From Blastomonas fulva (GTDB lineage: Bacteria; Pseudomonadota; Alphaproteobacteria; Sphingomonadales; Sphingomonadaceae), in the NCBI RefSeq assembly GCF_003431825.1, contig NZ_CP020083.1:2580501-2644500 (forward strand): a DNA stretch of 64,000 nucleotides, given 5' to 3'. The notes beneath the pieces were generated by a model. That model did not search any database. It had not been told where the DNA came from and was given only the letters and a program-made list of their open reading frames with translations. Below are positions 1-9,667 of this stretch, one piece after another (the first letter of the stretch is position 1; each line of letters opens with the position of its first letter). The position numbers were made by a program, and so were the translations under genes.

Positions 1-2
1 CG

Positions 3-92
3 ATCGAGGCGCTGCGCGCGCTCGATGGGATTGCGGTGCGCAATGTCGAATCCTTTGCCACCCAGCGCCCCGACCTGCGCCTCGTGAGTTGA
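3..92 (+). CDS. C-terminal end of an unidentified protein (partial)
   Basis: An open frame runs in from the left edge and ends at a TGA at 90-92, giving 29 residues that finish in RPDLRLVS. The codon use is GC-rich and similar to the rest of the window, so it is probably the real 3' end of a gene whose body lies outside. I do not recognise the family from this tail. The next gene on the same strand starts 75 bases further on. Confidence 0.5.
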   Translation: MEALRALDGIAVRNVESFATQRPDLRLVS

Positions 93-167
93 CTTGGGCT
101 CCGCTTCGGGCTTTCTGATCGCCATACAATTGCGCCCCGCAAGGGGGCCATGGGTCAGGAGAGTCGG

Positions 168-1772
<1,605 letters not shown>

Positions 1773-1790
1773 GGGCGGCGCGATCGGCCG

Positions 1791-2570
1791 CTATCCGGGC
1801 GATGCCGCCGACCCTGCCAGCAGTCCGCCATCGATGTTGAACTCGCTGCCGGTGACATAAGCGCAGTCATCGGCGGCCAGCATCGCGGCGATCGCGGCGA
1901 CCTCCTCCACGGTGCCGAAACGCTTCAACGGCGTATCGGCAACCATTGCGGCCATTCGCTCGGCGCGGTCGGGGCCGTCGCCCAGCATCGTCTCCCACAT
2001 CGGGGTGAGGATGGCTGCCGGATGGATCGAGTTGCAGCGGATCTGCCAGCCCTGCTGCGCACAATACAGCGCGACGCTCTTGCTGTGGTTGCGGATCGCG
2101 GCCTTGGACGAGGCATAAGCCGCCGCGAGCGGAATGCCCACCAGACCCGAGCGCGACGAGATGTTGATGATCGATCCCGTGCCCTTGCCCTTCATCGCGC
2201 CGATCGCATAGCGGCACCCCAGGAACGTGCCGTCGAGGTTGACGCGGTGCACCGCGCGCCAGTCTTCAAGAGTGGCATGTTCGGGATCGTGCGGCACCGG
2301 CCCATGCTCGAAGCCTGTAATCCCGGCGTTGTTGACCACGACATCCGCCGCCGGGACCTCTTTCTGAAGCGCGGCCCAGTCGGCTTCGCTGGCGACGTCG
2401 AGCCTGATGAACCTAGCGCCGATGTCAGAGGCGAGCGCAGCCCCGGCCTGCTCATCGATGTCGGTGACGACGACCGAGGCGCCTTCCTGCTGAAATCTCC
2501 GTGCGATAGCCGCACCAATGCCCCGTGCCGCGCCGGTGATGACGCACAATTTACCTGTCAGTTTTTGCAT
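1791..2570 (-). CDS. SDR family oxidoreductase
   Basis: This is a classical short-chain dehydrogenase/reductase of 259 residues, predicted to move hydride between NAD(P) and a hydroxyl or keto substrate. The cofactor glycine motif GAARGIG is near residue 13, NNAG follows the middle of the Rossmann fold, and the catalytic YASSK is near residue 155 after a conserved NISSRSG serine. A C-terminal [13 protein letters not shown] matches the usual SDR end. The start is set at [13 protein letters not shown] (2570), because the longer open frame adds 23 residues unlike any SDR. The gene converges on the acyl-CoA ligase with only 18 bases between stops. The substrate is unknown. Confidence 0.85.
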   Translation of the reverse strand: MQKLTGKLCVITGAARGIGAAIARRFQQEGASVVVTDIDEQAGAALASDIGARFIRLDVASEADWAALQKEVPAADVVVNNAGITGFEHGPVPHDPEHATLEDWRAVHRVNLDGTFLGCRYAIGAMKGKGTGSIINISSRSGLVGIPLAAAYASSKAAIRNHSKSVALYCAQQGWQIRCNSIHPAAILTPMWETMLGDGPDRAERMAAMVADTPLKRFGTVEEVAAIAAMLAADDCAYVTGSEFNIDGGLLAGSAASPG

Positions 2571-2722
2571 GTATGTTTCCGATATGATCGTGGAAGTGAT
2601 GGGCCAGTATTTGTGCCTGAGCCACCACGCAGTGGTCATGCCGCCTCAGCGGTGATGCTGGATCATGTCGATAACTCCTTGTGGTACTGTTTTAGCACCA
2701 GCGCTGCGATGCTGCAAACCGC

Positions 2723-3586
2723 TTAGCGCCTGGCCGATTTGTCCAGCACGCCCGCAAGCGAGGTCGTCGCGCTGCCCCGGCGCGCAGGCTTGGGCTGGTC
2801 TGGCGAGGGGGCCCAGCCGCTCAGATACACGATCTCGAACCGCTCCGGCGTCTTGCCGTCGGGCTCTGCCGCCTCGGCGAAGGCCTGCAGCGCGGCGATC
2901 AGGCCCGTCCTGCTGACCGGCGGCGCGCCAGTCGCCAGCACATTGGTCCAGCCATGACACCGCAGGTCGCGCACCAAAGCGGGCAGCGCGGAGTAGCGCA
3001 CGATCAGCGTGTCGCTGTCCGCCACTGGCATCGCAAAGCGCGCGCGCTGGAGCAGATCGCCCGCCGCGCGGACATCGATCTGCGGATGGATATGCGCCGC
3101 GACCCCGCGCCCGGTCGCCTCATCTGCCGCAAGCATCGCCGCCTTGAGTCGCGGCAGCGAGCCTGCGCCGATCAGCGCGGCCATCATCAACCCGTCGGGG
3201 CGCAGGCTTCGGTTGATCTGGATCAGTGCGCCGGGAAGGTCGTTGACGCTGTCGAGCGTGCCGATCGCGATCACCAGATCGAACGACGCGGGCTCAAAGG
3301 GCAGGGCATCTTCGTCGCACATCACATGCGGGCCGATCGGTCCGGCAAGCGTCACCTTCACCCCGCGCGCGTCGAGCGCCGCCAGCAGCATCGCGGGCGC
3401 GTGGCCGATCACCAGTGCATCGGCAAAGGTGCGGTTGACCCAGCCCAGCCGCTCGACGATCTCGTCGGCCATATGCTCGGCGAGGAACGCGCCGCCATGA
3501 CGCGCCGCCAGTTGCAACCCACGCGCCATCGCCAGCCGCCGTCGGGGGTAGGAAAACAGGATGCGGGGGGCTGTATCGTCGCTCAT
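2723..3586 (-). CDS. Class I SAM-dependent methyltransferase, BioC/NDUFAF5-like
   Basis: A protein of about 287 residues with a Rossmann-type methyltransferase core. The N-terminal RILFSYPRRRLAMARG is typical of alphaproteobacterial proteins related to BioC and the mitochondrial factor NDUFAF5. Later segments SFDLVIAIGTLDSVNDLPGAL and NRSLRPDGLMMAALIG match motif regions after the SAM site. The classical GxGxG loop is poorly conserved here (VIGHAPAML), which is a known feature of this subfamily but makes activity uncertain. I start at MSDDT (3586), with AAGG five bases upstream. It is divergent from comF, with 41 bases between starts. Function in complex I assembly or biotin synthesis is not shown by the sequence. 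Confidence 0.75.
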   Translation of the reverse strand: MSDDTAPRILFSYPRRRLAMARGLQLAARHGGAFLAEHMADEIVERLGWVNRTFADALVIGHAPAMLLAALDARGVKVTLAGPIGPHVMCDEDALPFEPASFDLVIAIGTLDSVNDLPGALIQINRSLRPDGLMMAALIGAGSLPRLKAAMLAADEATGRGVAAHIHPQIDVRAAGDLLQRARFAMPVADSDTLIVRYSALPALVRDLRCHGWTNVLATGAPPVSRTGLIAALQAFAEAAEPDGKTPERFEIVYLSGWAPSPDQPKPARRGSATTSLAGVLDKSARR

Positions 3587-3627
3587 CGCGGCCTTGTGCC
3601 GGGGCATGGCCTGCGCGACAAGGGGGG

Positions 3628-4377
3628 ATGAGCCTTGCCGTCTCTGTCCTCAAACCTCTGGTCGATCTGGTGCTGCCGCCGCGCTGCCCCGGCTGCGGGG
3701 TGCTGGTGGAGGACGACCTGCAGTTTTGCGGCGATTGCTGGAACGCGTTGCGCTTCATCAGCGCGCCTGCCTGCACCTCGTGCGGCAAGCCCTTTGCGCA
3801 AGGCCGCGACGATGATCTGGTGTGCGCCGAATGTCTTGCGCACCCGCCGCTGCATGATGGCATCAAGGCGGCGGTGCTGTACGACGATCTGTCGCGCTCG
3901 ATCGTGCTGCGGCTCAAACATGGCGGCAAGATCGGGCTGGCCCGGCTGGTGGCAAAGCATCTGGAGCGGCATCTGCCTGCCGATGGCAGCGATGTGGTGC
4001 TGGTGCCCGTACCGCTGCACCGCTGGCGGCTGTGGCGGCGTGGCTTCAACCAGTCGATCCTGATCGCGCGTGCGCTGGCGGCCAAGCGCAGCCTGAAGAT
4101 CGAAACCGACGTGCTCCGCCGCACCCGCGCCACTCCGCCGCTCAAGGGCATGACCCGGCAGCAGCGCGCGGTGGCAGTTCGCGGGGTGTTCGACATCCCC
4201 GCCGGCCGGCGTGACCGCATCGCAGGCAGGCACGTGCTGCTGATCGACGATGTCTACACCACCGGCGCCACCGCCAATGCCTGTGTTCGCCTGCTCAAAA
4301 AGGCAGGTGCGGCGCGCGTGACAATCTTCTGCTGGGCCCGCGTGCTGCGCGAGGGCGACGAAGCGGATACGCCGTGA
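3628..4377 (+). CDS. ComF family protein with double zinc ribbon and phosphoribosyltransferase domain
   Basis: This 249-residue protein has eight N-terminal cysteines in four pairs (about residues 20/23, 34/37, 49/52, 66/69), forming a double zinc ribbon. A type I phosphoribosyltransferase domain follows, with the PRPP-binding loop VLLIDDVYTTGAT near residue 215. That is the standard ComF/GntX layout. ComF proteins are linked to natural transformation and, in other bacteria, to handling of DNA during uptake or repair; the enzymatic role is still not settled. The start at 3628 has AGGGGG directly upstream. The genes downstream (glutaredoxin, nitrilase, DUF1178) form the conserved block often found next to comF in sphingomonads. 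Confidence 0.88.
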   Translation: MSLAVSVLKPLVDLVLPPRCPGCGVLVEDDLQFCGDCWNALRFISAPACTSCGKPFAQGRDDDLVCAECLAHPPLHDGIKAAVLYDDLSRSIVLRLKHGGKIGLARLVAKHLERHLPADGSDVVLVPVPLHRWRLWRRGFNQSILIARALAAKRSLKIETDVLRRTRATPPLKGMTRQQRAVAVRGVFDIPAGRRDRIAGRHVLLIDDVYTTGATANACVRLLKKAGAARVTIFCWARVLREGDEADTP

Positions 4378-4452
4378 CGGCAGCGACGCTTGCGCGCCAC
4401 AACTGTTGCATTTGTGCGAAATTGCCCCAAATATGGAGCCAAGGATGGAAAC

Positions 4453-4710
4453 ATGGCCAAGATCGAAATCTACACCAAGTTCACCTGCCCCTATTGCTAC
4501 CGGGCCAAATCGCTGCTGGGCGCCAAGGGCGTCGAGTTCGAGGAAGTCGAGATCTCGATGGGCGGCGAACCGCGGGCGGAAATGATCCGCCGGGCAGGCG
4601 GCCGGATGACCGTCCCGCAGATCTTCATTGATGGCAACCATATCGGCGGGTCCGACGATCTTGCCGCGCTCGACCGTGCCGGAAAGCTCGATCCGCTGCT
4701 GGGCCTTTGA
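4453..4710 (+). CDS. grxC: Glutaredoxin 3
   Basis: An 85-residue dithiol glutaredoxin. The redox motif CPYC is at residues 12-15, the cis-proline segment TVPQIFIDG is near residue 55, and the glutathione-binding GGSDDL follows. It should reduce protein and low-molecular-weight disulfides with glutathione in the cytoplasm. The start MAKIEIY has AAGGA seven bases upstream; a longer frame beginning at 4390 lacks such a site and is not part of the family. The nitrilase gene begins seven bases after the stop, so the two are probably co-transcribed. Confidence 0.93.
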   Translation: MAKIEIYTKFTCPYCYRAKSLLGAKGVEFEEVEISMGGEPRAEMIRRAGGRMTVPQIFIDGNHIGGSDDLAALDRAGKLDPLLGL

Positions 4711-4717
4711 CGCGCAC

Positions 4718-5545
4718 ATGAAAATCGCGGTTCTCCAGATGAACGCGGGCTTCGATCCGCTCGACAATGTTGCCGTGCTTACCGAGGCTGTGGCGCAGGC
4801 AAAGGCGGGCGGTGCCAAAATCCTGTTCACGCCCGAAATGTCGAACATGCTCGATCGCAACCGCGCCCGCGCAGCGGACAATATCCGGCCCGAGGAGGAG
4901 GATTACGTGCTTGGCATGGTCCGCGCCGCCGCTGCCATCGCCGGGATCTGGGTGCATCTGGGTTCGCTTGCGGTGAGGGGTGAAGCCGACGCCGACAAGT
5001 GGCGCAATCGTGCCTTCGTTATCGCGCCGAATGGCAACATCGCCGCGCGCTACGACAAGATCCATCTGTTCGATGTCGATCTGGCCTCGGGCGAGAGCTG
5101 GCGCGAATCCTCGGTCTATGCAGGCGGCGAGCGGGCGGTTGCGGTGCAATTGCCAGAGGCGGTGCTGGGCCTGTCGATCTGCTATGACATCCGCTTTCCC
5201 GCGGTCTATGCGGCGCTCAGCCGGGCAGGGGCAGACATTGTCGCGGTGCCCGCCGCATTCACCGTACCCACGGGAGAAGCGCACTGGCATGTACTGCTGC
5301 GAGCACGGGCGATTGAAAGCGCCTGCTTTGTGGTCGCAGCGGCGCAGACGGGCACCCATGGCGATGGGCGCAGCACGTACGGCCACAGCCTGGTGGTCGA
5401 TCCCTGGGGCGATGTCCTGCTCGACATGGGCGAGGCGCCGGGCCTGGCGTTCGTCGACCTCCCGCTCGAGCGGATCGCCGAGGTGCGTGGCCGGGTGCCC
5501 GTGATTGCCAACCGCCGGCCTGTGGGGGAGGCGATCGTCGCATGA
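4718..5545 (+). CDS. Carbon-nitrogen hydrolase, Nit/omega-amidase type
   Basis: A 275-residue nitrilase-superfamily hydrolase. The catalytic Glu-Lys-Cys triad is visible as E40 in LFTPEMSN, K114 in RYDKIHLFD and C155 in LSICYDIRFP. The family cleaves amide C-N bonds through a cysteine thioester. Short bacterial members of this type resemble Nit1/Nit2, which act on deaminated glutathione or alpha-keto amides, and the position directly after a glutaredoxin gene fits a glutathione-repair role (inference). The start is the ATG at 4718, because the longer upstream frame overlaps grxC. The last bases overlap the DUF1178 start as ATGA. Confidence 0.88.
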   Translation: MKIAVLQMNAGFDPLDNVAVLTEAVAQAKAGGAKILFTPEMSNMLDRNRARAADNIRPEEEDYVLGMVRAAAAIAGIWVHLGSLAVRGEADADKWRNRAFVIAPNGNIAARYDKIHLFDVDLASGESWRESSVYAGGERAVAVQLPEAVLGLSICYDIRFPAVYAALSRAGADIVAVPAAFTVPTGEAHWHVLLRARAIESACFVVAAAQTGTHGDGRSTYGHSLVVDPWGDVLLDMGEAPGLAFVDLPLERIAEVRGRVPVIANRRPVGEAIVA

Positions 5546-6051
5546 TCGTCTTCGACTTGAAATGCACCAACGACCATGTGTTCGAGGTCTGGTTCGCCTC
5601 GAGCCAGGCCTATGAGGACCAGCGAACGCGCGGGCTCGTCGCCTGCGCCTTTTGCGGATCGACCGATGTCGCCAAGGCGGTGATGGCGCCGCGGCTCAAC
5701 GCCAAGGGCAACCAGCAACTGGTCTCTGCGCCCGCCAGGGTCGACACCGCAGACGGAGTGCCGTCATCGCCCGCGCCGGTCGCAGTCAGCAATGCTGCCC
5801 CGCCGGTGGATGCGGCCAAGATGCGTGCGGTGCTGCAGGCGCTCGCCCAGGCACAGGCCCGGGCGCTGAGCCAGTCGACCTGGGTCGGCGGCGATTTTGC
5901 CGATCGCGCGCGCGCGATGCATTATGGCGAGGAGGACCACGCCCCAATCCACGGCCAGGCCGCGCCCGAAGAGGCGGCCGCATTGATCGAGGAAGGCGTC
6001 GCGGTCGCTCCGCTGCCGTTCCCGGTTGTCCCGCCCGAGGCGCAGAATTGA
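5542..6051 (+). CDS. DUF1178 family protein
   Basis: A 169-residue protein beginning MIVFDLKCTNDHVFEVWF, the hallmark of DUF1178. A CAFCG pair near residue 35 together with the early cysteine suggests a rubredoxin-like zinc ribbon. The middle is low-complexity and proline/alanine-rich, and the C-terminus has the conserved WVGGDFADRARAMHYGE segment followed by an E-rich stretch. Function is unknown. It overlaps the nitrilase stop by four bases (ATGA), so translation is coupled. The nitrilase-DUF1178 pair is common in alphaproteobacteria. Confidence 0.88.
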   Translation: MIVFDLKCTNDHVFEVWFASSQAYEDQRTRGLVACAFCGSTDVAKAVMAPRLNAKGNQQLVSAPARVDTADGVPSSPAPVAVSNAAPPVDAAKMRAVLQALAQAQARALSQSTWVGGDFADRARAMHYGEEDHAPIHGQAAPEEAAALIEEGVAVAPLPFPVVPPEAQN

Positions 6052-6123
6052 GGCCGCCGGGTGCACGCCGATCAGCAAACGCAATTGCGCTGACCTGCAT
6101 CGCTGGCTAAACACCCCATCGGC

Positions 6124-6200
6124 GCGCCCGTAGCTCAGCAGGATAGAGCATCAGATTCCTAATCTGGGGGCCACAGGTTCGAATCCTGTCGGGCGCACCA
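6124..6200 (+). tRNA. tRNA-Arg (anticodon CCT)
   Basis: The sequence folds as a full cloverleaf. The acceptor stem GCGCCCG (6124-6130) pairs with CGGGCGC (6190-6196), A is the discriminator and CCA is encoded. The anticodon stem TCAGA/TCTGG closes the loop TTCCTAA, giving CCT. The T-arm ACAGGTTCGAATCCTGT is canonical. This gene reads the rare AGG codon. Arg-CCT tRNA genes are frequent integration sites, but I see no integrase nearby. Confidence 0.96.
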
Positions 6201-6264
6201 TTTCGCATCAGCGGCAGTGAACCTTGAGTTTCCGTCCGAGCCGCTTTGTTCTGGGGAAGTCCCG

Positions 6265-6720
6265 TCAGGCGGGTGGCTGCTCGATCAACGACCGCTCGGC
6301 AGAGGTCGCGATTTCCGGCTGGGTACGGCTCCAGAAGGGCTGCATAACCTGCCCGCGGCGCACCGCCCTCATCACCAGAATGGTTCCGGCGGTGGTGCAC
6401 AACAGGCATGCGATCAGCGAGGCTTCCAGGCCAAAACTTCCACCGGTGAGCAGATCCGGACCGGTCATCACCGTCTTGAACAACCCCGGATCGGCGACGC
6501 TGCCTGAGACCACTCCGGAGAAGACGGCAGACTGGGTGTAGTTCCACGAGATATGAAAGCCGATGCCCAGCCACAGCCGCCGCGTCAGCATATAGGCAGC
6601 GGCGAGCAGCACCCCGGCCTCGACGCTGATGAAGATCGCGCCGGTGATCGTGGCCGCCGGGTCGGGGCTGGTCCTTGTCTGGCGCCGATCGCGCGCGATG
6701 GAAGCGCACGGGCGGCAGGG
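6265..6720 (-). pseudogene. Fragment of a CPBP-family intramembrane metalloprotease
   Basis: The frame open from 6720 to the stop at 6265 encodes only the C-terminal part of a CPBP (Abi/CAAX-type) membrane protease. It has a hydrophobic segment AGVLLAAAYMLTRRLWLGIGFHISWNY containing the last conserved motif HxxxN, then a second hydrophobic helix and a charged tail. The EExxxR and FxxxH motifs that supply the catalytic residues are absent, and the frame runs into a TGA at 6721-6723 without an ATG. Another frame upstream carries a short arginine-rich N-terminus (from about 6838). That could be the displaced start of the same gene after an internal deletion or frameshift, but this is speculative. 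It lies 64 bases beyond tRNA-Arg. Confidence 0.55.
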
Positions 6721-6859
6721 TCACGCCGCATAGCGCCTTGCCCGTGACAGCCGAGCGGGCGCGCAGCCGCGACGGCTGCAGCACCGGCCTGCGTCTTGCC
6801 GCAAGCATGCCTTCAATGCGCTTGTTGTTCCCGTGCATCCTGATAGAGGGGGCGCAAAC

Positions 6860-6892
6860 CGTCACATAAGTGACACAGAACTGACACAAAGG
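6860..6892 (+). promoter_or_regulatory. Pho box (PhoB binding site) of the porin gene
   Basis: Three 11-base direct repeats lie end to end: CGTCACATAAG, TGACACAGAAC and TGACACAAAGG. They share G at position 2, CACA at positions 4-7 and an A-rich tail. This is the spacing and composition of alphaproteobacterial PhoB boxes. The array ends 52 bases before the start of a phosphate-selective-porin-family gene, so induction under phosphate limitation is likely. Confidence 0.75.
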
Positions 6893-6944
6893 CAGCGGTC
6901 CTGGCCGGGCTTGCCTGGCTGGTAACCTTCGAAGGCGCATTTTC

Positions 6945-8456
6945 ATGTCGTTTGTTCCAGGTGGCATTTCCACCAAATTGCTGGCTGCAACCATGCTCGC
7001 CACCATGGCTGCGCCCGCTCTGGCACAAGGCGCGCCTGTTCCAGCGGCGGCGGATCAGGCCGGTGTGATCGCCGATCTCCAGCGCCAGATTGACGAATTG
7101 AAAGCAATGGTCGCGCAATTGCAGGCGGCGCAGCAGACGGCGGCATCTGCAGCCCCGTCGCAGCCACAGAACCCTGTGGTGCTGGCGCAGCAGGCTTCGC
7201 CCGCAAACCCGGCGCCATCCTCGCAAGCCATAGCGGCGGCGGCAGCGCCCCCGGCAGCAGGCACACCTCAAAGCCCGCCGGTACAGACCGCATCGACCTC
7301 GCGCGGCGGCAAGCGCTGGTACGAAAAGCTGATGCTGCGCGGCTATACCCAGATGCGGATCAACGAGATCGTCTCCGGCGATGATGTCGCGCCTGCCGGG
7401 CTGTCGCGGTTGCGGTCGATCGGCGATAGCGGGATCCGCGACGAGGGCAATTTCAGCCTGCGCCGGGTTCGCCTGATCCTGCAGGGCGATGTGAACGACT
7501 ATCTGTCGCTCTATCTGCAGCCCGATTTCGCGACCGCCGTATCCAACCAGTCGGTGGGCGAACGGCGCGAGGGCTTTGCGCAGCTGCGCGATGCCTATGC
7601 CGATGTCTTCCCCACCGGTGACAAGAGCTTCCGAATCAGGCTGGGCCAGTCGAAGATTCCCTATGGCTGGGAGAACATGCAGTCCTCATCCAACCGGCTG
7701 GCGCTCGACCGCACCGATGCTATCAACAGCGCGGCACCCGGCGAGCGCGACCTTGGCGTTGTCGCTTATTATACGCCGCCGCATGTCCAGCGCATCTGGG
7801 ACAGGCTGACCGAGGACGGGCAGAAGCTGTTCGGCAATTACGGCGCGTTTGGCCTCGGCGCCTTCAACGGCCAGGGGCTCAACCGCACCGAGACCAACGA
7901 CAATGTCATGATCGTGGCGCTCGCCACATGGCCGTTCGAGCTCGACGGGTTGGGGCTCGATGGACAGGTGCTCGAACTGGGCGGATCGATGATGCGCAAC
8001 CGCATTGAGATCGAGCAGCGCACAGGCGGGCTCAGCCCGGTGAGTTATGCCGACAACCGCATCGGCGTGCATGCGATCCTGTACCCGCAGCCCTTCGGCC
8101 TGCAGGCGGAGTGGAACTGGGGCAGGGGGCCGCAGTTCGATCCCGCCACGCAGCAGATCGAAACCCGTTCGCTGCGCGGCGGCTATGTCCAGGCGATGGG
8201 CCGCGTACGCCGCTCGCCGCTCGGCCCGTTCTATCCGTTTGCGCGCTGGCAATATTATCGCGGCGGTTTCAAGGGCGCAATCAACTCGCCGCGGCTGGAA
8301 ACCGAGGAGCTCGAACTGGGGCTCGAATTCCTGCCCACACCGGCGCTGGAGCTTACGGTAACCTATGGATGGGCGTCGCGCCGGGAAGCCGATGAGCGCC
8401 GCTTCGGCCAGGCTGAGGGCGAACTGCTCCGCGTCCAGGCGCAGTGGAACTATTGA
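6945..8456 (+). CDS. Phosphate-selective porin O/P family outer-membrane porin
   Basis: A 503-residue porin. It has a signal peptide ending APALAQ, then a coiled-coil-like segment (VIADLQRQIDELKAMVAQLQ) and an alanine/proline-rich linker. From about residue 120 a beta-barrel domain begins with KLMLRGYTQMRINE and contains FSLRRVRLILQGDV and FRIRLGQSKIPYGWENMQSSSNRLALDR, as in the OprP/OprO family. The protein ends in aromatic NY, close to the usual outer-membrane assembly signal. The coiled-coil N-terminus probably trimerises. A Pho box sits upstream, supporting a role in phosphate or phosphorylated-compound uptake. Transcription probably stops at a hairpin just after the stop codon. Confidence 0.85.
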   Translation: MSFVPGGISTKLLAATMLATMAAPALAQGAPVPAAADQAGVIADLQRQIDELKAMVAQLQAAQQTAASAAPSQPQNPVVLAQQASPANPAPSSQAIAAAAAPPAAGTPQSPPVQTASTSRGGKRWYEKLMLRGYTQMRINEIVSGDDVAPAGLSRLRSIGDSGIRDEGNFSLRRVRLILQGDVNDYLSLYLQPDFATAVSNQSVGERREGFAQLRDAYADVFPTGDKSFRIRLGQSKIPYGWENMQSSSNRLALDRTDAINSAAPGERDLGVVAYYTPPHVQRIWDRLTEDGQKLFGNYGAFGLGAFNGQGLNRTETNDNVMIVALATWPFELDGLGLDGQVLELGGSMMRNRIEIEQRTGGLSPVSYADNRIGVHAILYPQPFGLQAEWNWGRGPQFDPATQQIETRSLRGGYVQAMGRVRRSPLGPFYPFARWQYYRGGFKGAINSPRLETEELELGLEFLPTPALELTVTYGWASRREADERRFGQAEGELLRVQAQWNY

Positions 8457-8460
8457 CCGT

Positions 8461-8485
8461 TGGACGGGGCCCTGGGGTCCGTCCA
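8461..8485 (+). terminator. Hairpin after the porin gene
   Basis: TGGACGG (8461-8467) pairs perfectly with CCGTCCA (8479-8485) around an 11-base loop, starting four bases after the porin stop. There is no U-tract, so it may be a weak or Rho-assisted terminator or an mRNA-stabilising hairpin. Confidence 0.45.
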
Positions 8486-8537
8486 GCGCGTTTGGCTGCC
8501 AGCCGAGGTGTGACACCCGGCAGGTGGATGCCGAGCG

Positions 8538-8562
8538 GGAACGGTTTGGCGCGGTGCACGTT
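8538..8562 (+). promoter_or_regulatory. EcfG-type general stress promoter
   Basis: GGAAC at 8538-8542 and CGTT at 8559-8562 are separated by 16 bases. This matches the alphaproteobacterial EcfG (sigma-EcfG/PhyR) promoter consensus exactly. It lies 35 bases upstream of the small-protein start at 8597. The match is short, so the call rests on the perfect spacing and on position. Confidence 0.65.
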
Positions 8563-8596
8563 GGAAACCCCACAACACACAACGATGAGGCCCAAT

Positions 8597-8812
8597 ATGT
8601 TCGGCAAGATTATTTCCGCAGTGGTTGGCAAGAAGATTGCCGAGCGCACCCCCGGCATCAGCGAAGGACAGGGCGCGCTTGTCGGTCTGGCCGCAGCCAC
8701 CGTTGCGCGGCGGCTTGGTCCGGGCGGGATGGTAGTGGCAGCGACCGGCGGCTGGCTCGCATCGCGCTATCTCAAGAAGCGCCAGGCGCGCAAGGGCCAG
8801 CCCAGCTGGTAA
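8597..8812 (+). CDS. Small hypothetical protein, probably stress-induced
   Basis: A 71-residue basic protein. It starts MFGKIISAVVGKKIAERTPG, has a glycine/alanine-rich hydrophobic centre (ALVGLAAATVARRLGPGGMVVAATGGWLASRYL) and ends in a charged tail. The hydrophobic part could be one membrane segment or a hairpin. I start at 8597 because GATGAGG is seven bases upstream; the ATG at 8585 lacks a site. Similar small proteins occur in sphingomonads without known function. An EcfG-type promoter lies directly upstream, which suggests control by the general stress response (inference). Confidence 0.65.
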   Translation: MFGKIISAVVGKKIAERTPGISEGQGALVGLAAATVARRLGPGGMVVAATGGWLASRYLKKRQARKGQPSW

Positions 8813-8886
8813 ACACAGCTTGCAGGCAGGGCAGCGAGGCTTAAACTGGCCGCGTTGCCTGCCCGCATGGTATCTCGCGACACAAG

Positions 8887-8918
8887 CCCCATGGCCCGTC
8901 AAACGGCCTTGGGGTTTT
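8887..8918 (+). terminator. Rho-independent terminator
   Basis: An imperfect hairpin pairs CCCCA-GGCC-GT (8887-8899) with ACGGCCTTGGGG (8903-8914), with one bulged base, and is followed by TTTT at 8915-8918. It lies between the small protein and the hemerythrin gene and would end the small-protein transcript. Confidence 0.55.
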
Positions 8919-8976
8919 CGTGCATTCAGTTGCGGCAGGCTTTCGACGTTCGTCACCCCATCTGAGGAGCCATGTC

Positions 8977-9612
8977 ATGGCCGGCAAGAAAGCCAAGTCT
9001 CCCAAGAGTTCCACGGTCAGATCATCGAGCGATGCCAAGGCCAAGACCAAGGCGATCGACAAGGCCAAGGCGATCGCGCCCGATGTTCCCGCTCGCATCG
9101 GCCAGACCCCCGAGACCGATCTGCGCGGCCTGCCCGATGTGTTCGGGCGGCTGATCGAGGATCATGACCGTCACCGGGCGTTGCTGGCGATGATCGAGGC
9201 GACCGATCGCAAGGGGGATGATCGCGCGCGGCTGTTCCAGGAGCTGGTGCTCGAGCTGAAATCCCACGCTGCGGCCGAAGAGCAGGCCTTGTGGTCCACC
9301 GTGCTGCGCAATCCCGAAACCACCGAATTTGCCCGCCACGCGGTGGCCGAGCACAAGGATATCGACAAGATGCTCGATGACCTCGCCGCGCGCGACATGG
9401 GCAGCAAGAAGTGGATGGAGCGCTTTGCTGCGCTCAAGCACGAATATCTGCACCATATCGCCGAGGAAGAGCAGGAGCAGTTCGTCGCCAGCGAGGCGAT
9501 CCTGACCGACGCAGACCGCAAGTACATGCGCACGGTCTTCAATCGCCGTAAAAAGGCGGAGAAGGAAGCGGCCGAGCTGCAGCCCAAACTCAAGGTCGAG
9601 GACATCGCCTGA
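8977..9612 (+). CDS. Hemerythrin domain-containing protein
   Basis: A 211-residue protein with a lysine-rich N-terminal tail of about 45 residues and then a hemerythrin HHE domain. Probable iron-ligand histidines and acidic residues appear in EDHDRHRALL, LKSHAAAEEQALW, HAVAEHKDIDKML and KHEYLHHIAEEEQEQF, the expected four-helix pattern. It may bind a di-iron centre and sense or scavenge oxygen, NO or iron. The basic tail may contact nucleic acid or membrane (inference). I start at MAGKKAK (8977) behind GAGGAG; the upstream frame is not family-like. Hemerythrin proteins of this kind are often part of the stress response in this order, and the neighbouring gene has an EcfG-type promoter. Confidence 0.82.
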   Translation: MAGKKAKSPKSSTVRSSSDAKAKTKAIDKAKAIAPDVPARIGQTPETDLRGLPDVFGRLIEDHDRHRALLAMIEATDRKGDDRARLFQELVLELKSHAAAEEQALWSTVLRNPETTEFARHAVAEHKDIDKMLDDLAARDMGSKKWMERFAALKHEYLHHIAEEEQEQFVASEAILTDADRKYMRTVFNRRKKAEKEAAELQPKLKVEDIA

Positions 9613-9625
9613 CCGGCGCGGCCAA

Positions 9626-9656
9626 AGCCGGTGTGCCCGTTTCGGACGCACCGGCT
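9626..9656. terminator. Bidirectional terminator between convergent genes
   Basis: AGCCGGTG (9626-9633) pairs perfectly with CACCGGCT (9649-9656), and the inner bases extend the stem with CCG/CGG around a TTT loop. It sits in the 55-base gap between the hemerythrin stop and the convergent molybdoenzyme stop, so it can serve both strands. Confidence 0.65.
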
Positions 9657-9667
9657 GTGTATCGGTC

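Noticed and set aside
6124..6720. Integrative element at tRNA-Arg
   Set aside because: No integrase, no relaxase and no repeat of the tRNA 3' end was seen downstream; only a degraded protease fragment is present.
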